Source: Posidonia oceanica (lineage: Eukaryota > Streptophyta > Magnoliopsida > Alismatales > Posidoniaceae). Taken from it: a stretch of 64,000 nt of DNA. This document shows positions 44,568-56,182 of the stretch, one piece after another. The position numbers were made by a program, and so were the translations under genes. Location: assembly GCA_037176725.1 (NCBI GenBank), contig JAZBRS010000013.1:10481001-10545000 (forward strand). The letters run 5' to 3'. The first letter of the stretch is position 1. Every line of letters starts with the position of its first letter. The notes beneath the pieces are model-generated. The model saw only the letters and a program-made list of their open reading frames with translations, was not told the origin of the DNA and ran no database searches.

Positions 44568-47500
44568 TGTAGTAATCCCGGTGTTCGGATCATCCATGCA
44601 CGATGTCAAAGCTCGCGTGCACCGATCAGAATCAGGTTCACTATTAGCGGGTGCATCTGAGAAGGAAGACTTGACTCGAAAACACCAAAAAAGGGAAAAA
44701 AGAGCAAGAAAAAGAAAAGATAAGACAAATCAGAGTCGCCATCGTGTCTATTAAGTCGGGAGACAAGGAAAACCAAGGAAATGCGTGAATAAACACGCAA
44801 AACCAAGCAAAAGATGCAATGCGATGCAATGCAAATGAAATGGGATGCAATGATGTGACTCGTGCCTAAGGTAAGGGCAATATGGTCATTGCGGGCCATG
44901 AGAAAGGGCAAGGACTCCTGTTACATGCGGGGAAGGTGTGAAGCACCCCCGACACGCCCGAGAATCGGTCTTTCTAGGCTTACGCTCACATATGCATGGA
45001 AATACATACTTTGAATGCCTAAGTGCCATGAATACCTAATTAGATGCTCAAAGGTGTGCTCTAAGTGATGAAATGCGTGCAAGAAATTAAACGTGCAATC
45101 TAAGTGCTCAGCAGCGCCGTCTGTGTTCCGAACCGGGCGAATCCTGGTCCGTGAGAACTCTAGGTAGTAAGCATCACTACCCTAAATGCAAATGCAGGCG
45201 ATAAAACAAAACGACGGCAAAACCATACACATGCAAGCGACATGCAAAGGAAAACATCGACAAACACGCAAAATAGTGCGGGAAACGAAAGTCGGCACGC
45301 AAAACGGTGCAAAGGTGAAGGAAAATAAGAGCAGGCGCGCAAAACAATGTAAAAATGAGCAACAACAGATGCGGGTGCGCAAAACAATGCGAAAACAGAC
45401 GAAAACAGATGCTGGCACGTAGAACGGTGCAAGAGCGAAGGAAGATAAACGATACAAGTGTGGAAACAAAACATCGTAAAAGCCACACAATGCAGATGTA
45501 AAAGCATGCAAAGGGGAAAAAATAAAACAAGTAAAGAGAGGCAAGCGATGTAAGTGGAAAACAAACACCAGTTAAGGACCACGCAACGCAGGTGTGAAGA
45601 CCCGCAAAGGGGAAAGAAAGCAAGCAGAGGGATCACCACTATCCCGTGACTATTTTCCACTAAACCGTCCCATGATGTGTCTCGCACACTGCCCAAAGCT
45701 CGTGGTGCAATCGGATCGTGGAAAAGGGGAAAGAAGGCCACGATCAATAGTGAATCTAAGGAAAACTCAACCCAAAGACACTAAGAAGATGCGAAAAGAG
45801 GAAGCAGAGTAGATAGGCAAGAGGGGAAGTCCTAATCTACATGCGCGGAAAACGCGGAGCGAAAACAATGCATGCAATGCAAGTGATATGTAACAGAGGG
45901 CTGTGCAATGATTCAGATGGACTTACCTTGGAGATCTGAGGCCTGATCTGAGGTAACCTTGGTCAGCGTGAAAGTCCACTCCACCATGATGATCCGGGTA
46001 ACTTGGTCGCGAAGATCCGGCAGTCCGATCGAAAGATACACAGGCCTCAAAGCAGAAGACCCAAGAACTAAGGAAAGGAAGGGATCTAAGTGCAAGTAGT
46101 TCCTAGGGGTGTGCAGAACAGGGCCTCCCACATGCAAGGGAGCTAAGGGTGCTCAAAAGTGTGCTAAGATGCTAAGTGCAAAGATGTATGGGTGCAATAC
46201 ATGTAAAAATGCAAAGATGGGGGCCTAAGTGACATTGAATGAGACTGCAGGGGGCTATGTGCAAATTAACCCTAAGTGTGTGCAAAACAATGCAAATGTA
46301 TGCAAGAATGGTAATGCAGGGGTGCATGAGCGAAATGCAATGTTAATTAGGATGAATGCAATAAAAAATGCAAGAAAAGAACCTAAATGCAGTTTTTGAA
46401 AACTTACAGGACCTAAATGCAATGCAAAGAAAGCATGCAAACTTGTAAAAGTTGAAAACATGGACTTATGTGCAATTTCAGAAAAGTATTGGGCTTTTTA
46501 ACAATGCAATGTGGTTTAAAATGCAACTAACATGGCATTTAAATGCATGAATGACTAAAATGCAAATAAAACAAATTTTTTGGATTTTTTAGCAATGCAA
46601 TAAGATAAGAAACAGAAATTAAATGAAAGATGAATGCTCTGAGGACTAATGTGCAATTACAGAATTTTTGTGGGTTTTATATGCAATGAAATATGCAAAT
46701 TTAAACTACTGATTCACAGAATGTGGACTTAAGTGCAATTACAGCAAGTTTTTGTGTTTTTTAGTAATGCAATATGATTTAAATGCAGATTAAATGAGTT
46801 TTTAAACTACTGATGGACTGATATGCAAATAAACATGTTTTTTGGGTTTTTCAGTAATGCAATATAGTTTTAAATGCTGATTAAATGAAATGCATGAACT
46901 GTGGAGGACTAATGTGCAATTAAACTACGTACAAGGGCTACAATGCAATTCAGTAAGGTAAAAATGCAATTTAAATGAATGCATGCATGGTCTGTGGACT
47001 AAACTGCAAATAATGCAACCTGCAGGAGTTTTATGCTATGCAATATGATAAAATGTGCATTTAAATGAAATGATCAATCAATAGAGGACTCAAGTGCAAA
47101 TATAATAAGTTGTAGAAGTCAAATGTAATGTAATAAGATAAAAACAAACATTTAAATGAAATTAATCAACTGCAGGACTTAAAAGTAAATAAAACATGCT
47201 ACTGGACTAGAAGTAAATGAAGTTAAAACTATTTGAACTACAGAATGATTAAAATGTAATAAAAAGAAATAACAGATAATAAACGCAATGCAATATAGTT
47301 TTAATTCAGATTTAAATGAAACTTAAACTACTGCTGGACCTAAAAACAAATAAGTAAAACTAAAAGCAATTAATGCAATGCAATGGTAAAGTTTCTAAGT
47401 TAAAGAAAAATAACTCAAAAACCAACTAATGGGATTATTTATAATAGAAGCTACAGTGACAGTGGCTGCTCGTTGGGGAAGACGGGCTGTCCGGCGCTCC

Positions 47501-50062
47501 AGGGGGCTGCGAGGCTTTGGCGGAGGTCGGGGAGGTCCAGCGTGACCTGGCGGAGGTGCGACGGGGTCTGGGGCGGCATTGCGGAGCGGCGGGCGGCACG
47601 GAGCGTGCGGCGCATTCGTTGCATCGGCGACCGTGCCGAAGAAGATGACGAACTCTGGCGAGGCTTCGGTGACGCACCAGGGCTCGAAATGCGAAAAAAA
47701 AGACATGGGAACGAAGAGGGGAGCGAGGCGGATTCGGTGGAGGGGTTTATTACCTGTTTCGCATGCCGGGGTGGCTGGACGATTTGGTGGAGATTCTGTG
47801 GTGGCTGTTCGAGGCGGAGGAGGCTCGGGCGGCGCGCAGGGAGGCGTGGCTCGGACCGGGCGAGGTCGTGGAGGCACGGAGGAGGTCTGGGAGGCTTTGG
47901 TGGCCCTTCTCCTCCCCTCTGCACGTGGGTGACCGGAGTTGCATGCAAAACAATAATCCTCTCTCTCCTCTCTCTCTATTGCTCTCACCGGAGGTGGCTC
48001 ACGTAGGTGGCCTCGTGGTGGCTTCGCGGTGGAATGAGGGAGAGCTGAGGGTGGTGTGGAAGTGGACTGTGAGTGGGAGAGGAGGTGGCCGGAGGTCTGG
48101 TTCTGTGGGTTGCTGTTTTGGTTTTTTTTTCTCTCCTCTCTCTCTTCTCTTCCTCCTCTCTCTACTGGCTTCTGGGATGTGGGTTCTGGGTTGCACCAGG
48201 GGAGGAGGTTCTGAGGGTTGGCTGTGGTGTTTGCTCTGGTGTTTCTCCTCCTTCCTCCTTCTGGTTTTTTTTCTTTTTGGTCTCCTAGTGTGAGTCTGTG
48301 CGGGAAGGTCTGTGTGTATGGCAGTGGTCTTTGGTCTTTGGTCTTTGGTCTTGGGAGTGGCCGGTCTTTGCCATAGGGTATGGGGGCATGGAGGTCGGCA
48401 ACTCAAGGGGGTTTGGTGAGGATCTTTGGTGTCAGCTAGGTTTGAAAAAAAAATGGAGGAGAGGCTGTCGCTTGTGGTTTGTGAGAGGGAGAAGAGAAGA
48501 AGAAGAAAAGAAGGAAGAAGTGGGAAGTTGGGTTGGGCTTGGAGCACAGTGAAAAAGAAAAAAAAAGAAAAAAGAATAGGAGAAAGGAGAGGTGGCTGGG
48601 CTTTGTTGGAGAAAGCAAAAGAAATAAAAAAGAAATGGAAATAAGGAGGGAAAGAAGGAGAAAAAGAAGAATAAGGAAGGGAAAGAAAATAAAAAAGGAA
48701 ATTGGATTTTGGTTTTTGGATTTGTTTTAGAGTTTTAAGTAATTATTTTTTAGGTCTTCCTTTTAATTATTCTTTTAAGTTTGTTAATGGTTTTTTAAGT
48801 TTTTTCTTGATTGTTTTAATTGTTTAGATTTTCTTCTTGATTTAAGTTTGTTTTTTGATTTTAAGTTTTTCAATTTTAAGTTTGTTAATTGTTTTTAAGT
48901 TTTTTTAATTTGATTTTAATTGTTGATTGTTTTTGAGTTTGTTAATTTGATTTTAAGTTTGTCTTCTTTTTTAATTGTTAATTGTTTAGGTTTTCCTTTT
49001 AATTGTTTTTTCAAAGTTTTTTAATTGTTTTGATTATTTAAGTTTTTTCTTTTGATTTTAAGTTTGTTAGTTGTTTTAATTTTTCTTTGATTGTTTTAAG
49101 GTCTTTGATTGGATTTTTAGGTTGTTTTTCTTTTTAAGGGTTTTGAATGGTTTTTCTTATGTTTGCTTCTTTAATTGTTTTTAATGGGTTTTGATTTGTT
49201 TTAATTGTCTTTAAGTTTTGAAATTTGTTTTTTAATTGTTTTAGGTCTTAAATTTTGTTTTTTAATTGTTTTAGATCGTTTTTAAGTCTTTTAGTTTGTT
49301 TTAATTTGTTTTTAATTAGTTTTAACTATTTTTGGGTTGTTTTGATTTGTTTTTAATTAGATTTTCTTTTGAATTATTTTTAGGTGTTTGATTTATTTTT
49401 CTGGTTGGATTTTTCTCTTTAATTGTTTTAAGAAGTGTTAAATGGGACTGATGATGAGTTTGAAGAATGAGGGAGAAGAAGAAAGGGGGAGAATAATGAG
49501 GAAAGAGAAAAGGATAATGAAGAGAGAGAAAAGGATAATCAGGAGAGAGAAAAGGATAATCAGGAGAGATATGGAGGATAAAGACCTGAATTTGGAGGGA
49601 TTTTGTGCAAGTGTGTGACCTAGGATTTCTAGGGTTTGACCTAAGGTTTAATCTAGGGTTTTCTATGATTTTAAATGGGATTTTCTATGGTTTTGGGAAG
49701 GTTTAGGGTTTAGGGTTTTGAGAGAGTTTTCTAGGTTGAAGAAAGGTTGGTTTTCCTAAGATTTTTGTGTAGTTTTCTAGGTTGAAAGGTTGGTTTTCCT
49801 AGGATTTTGGTGTAGTTTTCTAGGTTGAAGAAAGGTTGGTTTTCCTAGGATTTTTGTGTAGTTTTCTAGGTTAGGGTTTTGAGAGGGTTTTGATGTGGTT
49901 TTGGTTTAGAAAATGGGTGTAGTTCTAGGTTTGTTTTTGGGGTTTGATTTGGAGTTTGGTTTTGAAAAAAGGGTGTGATTTTGGGTTTAGTTTAAGTGTT
50001 TGGTTCAGAAGCCACCAGAGAGAGATTCCACTAATTCAGCCTGTCAAAATGGGGTGTCAACA
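44568..50062 (-). mobile_element. Family D solo LTR, copy 3 (5.5 kb), in an intron of antisense gene A2
   Basis: Begins TGTAGTAATCC at 44568, ends GGGGTGTCAACA at 50062, flanked by TSD CAATA (44563-44567 and 50063-50067). Native orientation is minus, the same as the antisense gene it sits in. Blocks in order: 'TCGAGTTGAG' area, 'GGTGCC' signature near 44940, a decayed 30-40 bp array (45240-45430), 'ATGCAA' repeats (46190-47390), GC-rich block (47430-48520), T-rich block (48700-49440), 'AAAGGATAATCAGGAGAGAG' minisatellite (49500-49570) and a 46-bp 'TTTTCTAGGTTGAAG' repeat (49725-49870). No gene. Confidence 0.92.
49500..49570 (-). repeat. Purine-rich minisatellite in D copy 3
   Basis: Three to four copies of a roughly 20-bp unit 'AAAGGATAATCAGGAGAGAG'. 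Equivalents lie at about 6610-6690 (copy 1) and 31550-31615 (copy 2). Confidence 0.75.
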
Positions 50063-51744
50063 CAATATTTCTGAAAGTTACAAATTTAAAGCATGCATTT
50101 TTTACCTGAAGAAATGGCAAGTTCCCGCCTAGCTAGCGAGAACTACCATCTGTAAAACGGAAGAGGGTGGAGTACAGGTGCGCCAAGCTAGCCGCACCCC
50201 AAGCATACTCTCCCACTCGCTCCAAGTCCGCCAGGAGAGGGAGGAACCACGCGGACAACTTCGAGGAGGCGTGCGAGAAGAACACCTCCCCGAACAACAC
50301 CAATAGAAAAGCCCACAACTACTGATTGGCCTCCACGCCTAGTCCAACCACCATCTCCGCCAAAGCACTAACCCGGCGAACAACTGAGGTAATCACCACG
50401 AGCTGCTGCCCGCTCATGGCCAGCTATCGTCCGATGAGCTCCTGCGCCAAGACTGAGTAGTCTAAGCACACCTGCCCCGTCACTGACCGGCCTGTGACCT
50501 GTAGACCGGTCAGCCGCACCATGTCCTCAAAAGAGAGAATAAACTCGCCCACCATCGTGACGATCGAGCTGGTACGGAAGTTCCATCACTCCACAACGGC
50601 CTCCAAGAACATCGGACAAAGGGGGAAGTCCGGGATGGACAGGAAGTGTCCGAATCCCATCCGATCTAGACACTCCTGCTAGAAGGGAGCCAACAAGACG
50701 TAGGACCGGCGGACCTGTCCCCAGTAGCAGCGGGTCATGGCAGGTGCCCGACTCTGCAAAAATAAAAGGGTTGTTAGTCAAGCTGAATAGTTAAATCAAA
50801 CAAAGGGAAAGTGAAAAGTGACTACGTGCCCCCTCGAGGCAAGCGTGGCAGTAGCATACTCCAATCGAGACACGTCCCTACACGGTCCCAACGCCTGCAC
50901 CTCGTCTCGAGAGATCTGGTCCTGCTAGTAGTCCAGGGGATCCCATGCGTCGCCCTCTGCCTCCCGTCAGACGAAGTCCACCATGTTTCGCCACCAGCCA
51001 TCATCCTCACCAAACTGTGCGATGAGGGGATTGACCAGCCTCGCCTCCGACTCCACCACGGGGCCCGGCTCATCCGAACCAGCCTCGAACCTCATCTCCG
51101 AGACCGTCTCCTCGGACACCTCCTCTGAGTCCTCGTAACTGAAGGAGCTGCTGGAACCAGAACCTAGCTCCACCTCGGCCTTCGCGGCCTCGCCGCCAGC
51201 CACCTCACCAGTCTCCACAGCAGCTGGACCTGCCACAGTAGCCGGAATCGCCTCGCCACCCTCCACGGTAATCGGACCCACCACCACGGCCTCAGATGCC
51301 GTCCCAGCCTCCGCGGTCTCCGCCGCCTCCGCGGTCTCTGCCACCTCCGCCGTCACCGCTGTCTCCACAAGCTCCACCTCGGCCGTTCTAGCCTCCACCG
51401 TTGCGCCCACAAGCGCCACCTCAACCGTTTCAGCCACCACAGTTGTGCCCACCACGATCATGCCCTCCACAACCATCGTCACCGCCTCTATCACCGCTGG
51501 AGTTTCGGTCAGAGCTGCCCCAAGCTCACCAGGGGACGACGGCCCAGGTCCCACCTGGGCACGCTTCGTTGGTTTCATGTATACTTTGCCAAACCGTTGC
51601 ATTTTCACAAAGAAAGGAGAGAGGAATGAAGAGACCAACGCACGCCGAGTTCGCCAGAGGTCAGGGACAATTCGCTGTCACCGGAGAAGAGGGAAGAAAG
51701 CAAGCAAGGTGCTGCCTGTTGCGTAGGATGAAGGTTTTATATCA

Positions 51745-51910
51745 TTCAACATTATACACGCGATTTGGGCCGTCCAACGCACTAAGGAAGTTGAAATGTT
51801 ATCCACGAGATTCAGCCAGTCTAACGTTTCGAGAGCTAAAATGTTATCCGCTGGTATTCCAACGTATAACGTTGGCCGTCCCATTATCCACGTATAACGT
51901 TTTAAATCCA
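51745..51910 (-). promoter_or_regulatory. Palindrome and TATAACGTT cluster upstream of A2
   Basis: CGCTGG-TATT-CCAACG at 51849-51864, then 'CGTATAACGTTGG' and 'CGTATAACGTTTT' near 51865-51905, 150-300 bp upstream of ATG 51602. The near-identical palindrome CGCTGG-TTTT-CCAGCG lies twice in A's LTR. Candidate promoter for the antisense gene; inference. Confidence 0.45.
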
Positions 51911-52029
51911 GGGAAGTTTCTGAACTCTGATTTTTCTTTGTTCTCTTGGTAAAAGCCATACGAATTTATTGAAAAAACACAGAAAAGAACAAAATAAAAT
52001 TTTATTGATGATAAAAGCCACAATATTGA

Positions 52030-53387
52030 TTACACCTCTTGTTTTTTGGTAGGAAACTCAATAAATAATTTGGGCCTCACACCCTCATACCAAGCGTCAT
52101 GAGTGGCAAGGGAGATGGCTTCGCGGTCCGCATTCGCACTTTCCCACAAAGAGAGGACCCGGTTCCATCCCTTCCCGTCCCAAGTGCCGGCCTGATAGAA
52201 AACCTGAATAATGTCCCTAAGGGTGTCTCTCAAGCGCGGGAGAATCTTGTCAAAGAAACGAGGCAAGGGAGGTATGGCCCAGGGAGTGCCCAGCATCAAG
52301 AAGCATCGCTGGGGATTGTACCTCACAAACTTCGTCGCCCCAATCAGCATTAGGAAGTACTCTGGGTCAGACACTGTCTTGAAAGACGAAGGAGGATTGA
52401 AGGAGTCCATCTGGGGCTTGACCTCACAAGCACATAGATGGCGAATGTACTCCTCTAGGAGAAGGCTGGCATCAAAAGCAGACAGCAGAAAATGCTCCTC
52501 TAGCCAGCGCAGAATCAGGAAGGGCGAACCGAAGAACGGTCCCCTAAGGCAGGCACTGGATAAGCCCCGGATAGTAAAAGCCAACACAGATTGACTCAGG
52601 CATTTCTCTGGATTGCGAACACAGATGCACATGAGCTCAGCATGATAGGCGCTGATCGTTAGGGCTTCATTTGGGAAGAGCACCAGCCCCTCGATCAGAA
52701 TGAAGACGCACTCCAAGCAAGAAGCCTCGGAACGGATGCCATCGCGCTGCTTCCAGAAAAACTTCCATAAGGAGGAGAGATTGATACAACTGTCTAGCAC
52801 CAGGTCCTTCGGCACAACAACAGGGTCAATGATGCGCTTTAGGAGAGAGAAAGAGCCTACCACCCTGATTGGCAAAAGATAGGCGTCTCTACAGTAAATG
52901 GACGGGTCGGCCTGTCGAGTGCCTAAAAGGACGCTCACCTCCTCCAAAAGAATAGTCAACTCCCCTGATGAGGTGAAAAATGTGTGGGTCAGAGGATTCC
53001 ACAGCCCGCAGAGGCCGAAAAGCACCTTCCAGTCAACAAGCTGCCGTAATTGACAGAGAGCTTGACAAAGGCTAGCCTCCTCCAAGCGCTCCTGATACTT
53101 CTTCAGCACCCAAGAGCAGAATTGCTAAATCCAGTCCAACTGGTAAGCTTTCGAATCGCAGTTGTTATTTGCAGAAGCCAAGGGCTATGGAGTAGAAAAA
53201 TCAACAGAAATAAAAGAATACAAGAATAGGAGCATGGAGTAATAACAAAAGCGAACAATACCTTCTCATGCACCAAAAGGTTCGCCAAGTGATTAGGTAT
53301 AGCCTCCAGTCGAAGTTGCACCATATCGGAAGGAGAAGAAAAAACAACAACTTGGAAGGCATGACGTGGGATATCGTTCAAATCCAT
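52030..53387 (-). pseudogene. Antisense gene A3: type-1 plant mobile domain protein, two exons, nearly intact
   Basis: Exon 1, 53387-53262 (42 codons), starts 'MDLNDIPRHAFQVVVF' and ends 'NHLANLLVHEK' before GTATTG. Exon 2 opens after 'CCATAG' at 53184 and runs about 385 codons to the stop at 52030. Exon 2 has one TAG near 53125 and otherwise reads through: 'DWKVLFGLCGLWNPLTHTFF', 'GELTILLEEVSVLLG', 'RGPFFGSPFLILRWLEEHF', 'LIGATKFVRYNPQRC', typical of the plant mobile domain. It is the best preserved coding region of the window. The protein has no signal peptide or membrane segment; by family it would be nuclear. It lies next to the 5' end of A2. A host-gene origin is likely but the donor is not visible. 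Confidence 0.85.
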
Positions 53388-53569
53388 GAGAGGAAGCGCA
53401 ACTCCTTGCAAATGGCAAAAATCAATAAAGAGAGAAAGATCAGTGTTTGTTCTACAAGATCCAAGCCAAAAGGGAGTTTAATATAGGCTGTGGTACCTTC
53501 ATCGAAATGGAAACACGAAGAAAATCGGAGATTTACTGCCAAAACGGTGGTACCCGAACAAGAAAGACA

Positions 53570-53650
53570 GGCAGTCTGTCTCGCAACGTTATACGCAGCC
53601 GTCTTGCTGTCCAAGGTTAGCTGCGGCTTTTAGTCCGTCCAACGAATCAA
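53570..53650 (-). promoter_or_regulatory. Motif cluster upstream of A3
   Basis: 'GCAACGTTATACGCAGCC' and 'GCTGTCCAAGGTTAGCTGCGG' lie 190-260 bp upstream of ATG 53387 and share words with the clusters of A1, A2 and the LTR. Weak but positioned alike. Confidence 0.35.
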
Positions 53651-53734
53651 AGCAGAACTGAGAGCAAATCAAAGAATCCCGGAGCACAACCAGGCAAACA
53701 AAGCAAAAGAAGTATCCTTTTTTCACTTGGGCAA

Positions 53735-55035
53735 CCCCCTTGGCGACTTTTATTTCGACTCTCCCTTGGGCAACCCCCACGGTATTTTATCTCGGCTTTA
53801 CCTTGGGCACCCCCCTCGGTGTTTTATCTCGGTTTACCTTGGGCAACCCCCTTGGTACATGTTTTATTTCAGTTCAACCCCCTTGGGCAATCCCCTCGGC
53901 AAGTCATGTTTAATTTCAGTTCACCCCCTTGGGCAATCCCCTTGGCAAGTCATGTTTTATTTCAGTTCGACCCCCTTCGATAGCCCCCTTGGCAAGTCAT
54001 GTTTTATTTCAGTTCGTCCCCCTTGGGCAATCCCCTCGGCAAGTCATGTTTAATTTCAGTTCACCCTCTTGGGCAATCCACTCGGCAAGTCATGTTTTAT
54101 TTCAGTTCGACCCCCTTAGACAGCCCCCTCGACAAGTCATGTTTTATTTTAGTTCAACCCCCTTGGACAATCCCCTCGGCAAGTCATGTTTTATTTCAGT
54201 TCGACTCCCTTAGGCAATCCCCTTGGCAAGTCATGTTTTATTTCAGTTCGACCCCCTTGGGCAATCCCCTCGGCAAGTCATGTTTTATTTCAGTTCGACC
54301 ACCTTGGGCAATCCCCTCGGTAAGTCATGTTTTATTTCAGTTCGACCCCCTTGGGCAATCCCCTCGACAAGTCATGTTTTATTTCAGTTCGACCTCCTTA
54401 GGCAGTCCCCTCGGCAAGTCATGTTTTATTTCAGTTCGACTCCCTTGGGCAATCTCCTCGGCAAGTCATTTAAATTTCAGTTCAACCCCATTGGGCAATC
54501 CCCACGGCAAGTCAAGTTTTATTTCAGTTCGACCCCCTTGGGCAATCCCCTCAGCAAGTCATGTTTTATTTCAGTTCGACCCCCTTGGGCAGCCCCCTCG
54601 GCAAGCCATGTTTTATTTCAGCTCGACCCCCTTGGGCAATCCCATCGGCAAGTCATGTTTTATTTCAGTTCGACTCCCTTGGGCAATCCCATCGGTAAGT
54701 CATGTTTTATTTCAGTTCGATCCCCTTGGGCAGCCCCCTCGGCAAGTCATGTTTTATTTCAATTCGATCCCCTTGGGCAATCCCCTCGGCAAGTCATTTA
54801 AATTTCAGTTCAACCCCCTTGGGCAATCCCCTCGGCAAGTCATGTTTTATTTCAGTTTGACCCCCTTGGGCAATCCCCTCGACAAGACATTTAAATTTTA
54901 GTTCGACCCCCTTCAGCAATCTCCTCGGTAACTCATTTAAATTTCAGTTCGACTCCCTTGGGCAACCCCCTCAGCAAGTCATTTAAATTTCGGTTTGACC
55001 CCCTTGGGCAATCCCCTCAACAAGTCTTTTAAAGA
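53735..55035 (+). repeat. 47-bp satellite-like array in the 3' region of element A
   Basis: About 27 copies of a 47-bp unit with core 'CCCCTTGGGCAATCCCCTCGG' followed by 'CAAGTCATGTTTTATTTCAG'. The copies at the left (53735-53900) and right (54900-55035) are more diverged. It produces long plus-strand ORFs by periodicity only. Confidence 0.93.
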
Positions 55036-55109
55036 ATCCCGGAGCACAACCGGGTTAGCAAAGCAAACAATCCAAAAGCAGGTACCCCCAAGCATAACTG
55101 GGTCAACAA

Positions 55110-55800
55110 AGCAAAGCCAACAGTATTAGTGGACCCATCGTTCACCAACTCCCGGGTCAGAAGATGACAGTCTCTGTCGAGAATGTCGGCAACATTCGAT
55201 GAAAGGACACCTGATTTTGGCGAATCAAGCCATCGGTATTAGTGGACCTATCGTTCACTAACTCCTTGGTCAGAAGATGACGGTCTTTGTCGAGAATGTA
55301 GGCAACATTCGATAAAAGGACACCTGATTTTGGCGAATCAAGCCAACGGTATTAGTGGACCCATCGTTCACTAACTCCCGGGTCAGAAGATGACGGTCTC
55401 TGTCGAGAATGTAGGCAACATTCGATGAAAGGACACCTGATTTTGGCGAATCAAGTCAACGGTATTAGTGGACCCATCATTCACTAACTCCCGGGTCAGA
55501 AGATGACAATCTCTGTCGAGAATGTAGGCAACATTCGATGAAAAGACACCTGATTTTGGCGAATCAAGCCAACGGTATTAGTGAACCCATCGTTCACTAA
55601 CTTCCGGGTCAGAAGATGACGGTCTCTATCGAGAATGTAGGCAACATTCGATGAAAAGACACCTGATTTTGGTGAATCAAGCCAATGGTATTAGTGGACC
55701 TATCGTTCACTAACTCCCGGGTCACAAGACGACAGTCTCCGTCGAGAATGTAGGCAACATTCAGTGAAAGGACACTTGATTGTGACAAATAGAGCCAACG
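55110..55800 (+). repeat. 113-bp tandem array in element A
   Basis: Six copies with starts of 'CGGTATTAGTGGACC' at 55121, 55234, 55347, 55460, 55573 and 55686, exact 113-bp spacing. A diverged last unit fades out to about 55950. Confidence 0.93.
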
Positions 55801-56182
55801 CGGCTAGCAGAGAAGAGATCAATCCCCTTTTGCCTGGGAGCATCATGGACCTCTCACTCACTAACCCGCGTGCCATGAGACGATGATCCCATGGAGAGTG
55901 TAGGCTACGCTCGAGGAAAGGGCACCTGATTATGATGAATTGCATTCACGCATGTGTTAGTCCGCCTTAGGTGGTGAGAAAAATTCTGGAGCCAACCCAG
56001 TATACAAATTAAAGCCGGCAATGATGGAGGAACCTCATTATCTAGGGTCATACATTGCATATCATGATCACCTCCTTCGCATTCCCGTCAGTACGCATCC
56101 ATGCATAGCGCATTGTATTGCATTCGCATTGTATCGCATTCGCATTGAGTGGTCGTCGGAAACATTAGCTATCCATCTTTTA

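Larger units (their letters stand above)
42856..51602 (-). pseudogene. Antisense gene A2: type-2 plant mobile domain protein, eight exons, intron split by a solo LTR
   Basis: Minus-strand exons, each with GT-AG borders: 51602-50826, 50753-50106 (216 codons), 44518-44345 (58), 44268-43784, 43704-43603, 43529-43467, 43392-43222 and 43143 to about 42856. The ATG at 51602 ('MQRFGKVYMKPTKRAQ') opens a long Val/Glu/Ala-rich low-complexity region. The PMD core follows: 'RMGFGHFLSI', 'LERVGEYAWGAASLAHLY', 'MWAWDHFAF', 'WRPYAEEEHADVPE', 'ALQQLGHQQ'. The later exons are coiled-coil like ('LEELEGTVAARDARIRELE'). The solo LTR 44568-50062 lies within the intron between 50106 and 44518. Stops: TGA and TAG at about 50969 and 50923, and four in the second exon and beyond. 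Ortholog of B2. Confidence 0.82.

Noticed and set aside
50967..51638. Start of antisense gene A2 at 51638
   Set aside because: The codon there is TTG; the first in-frame ATG is at 51602, which I used instead. The same applies to the apparent start of A3 at 53109.
53727..54901. Plus-strand ORFs of up to 300 residues with repeating Pro-Leu-Gly-Asn peptides
   Set aside because: Product of the 47-bp satellite; frames switch from unit to unit and no start or regulatory context is shared.
55100..55800. Gene family made of 113-bp units
   Set aside because: 113 is not a multiple of three and no frame stays open; it is a tandem repeat.
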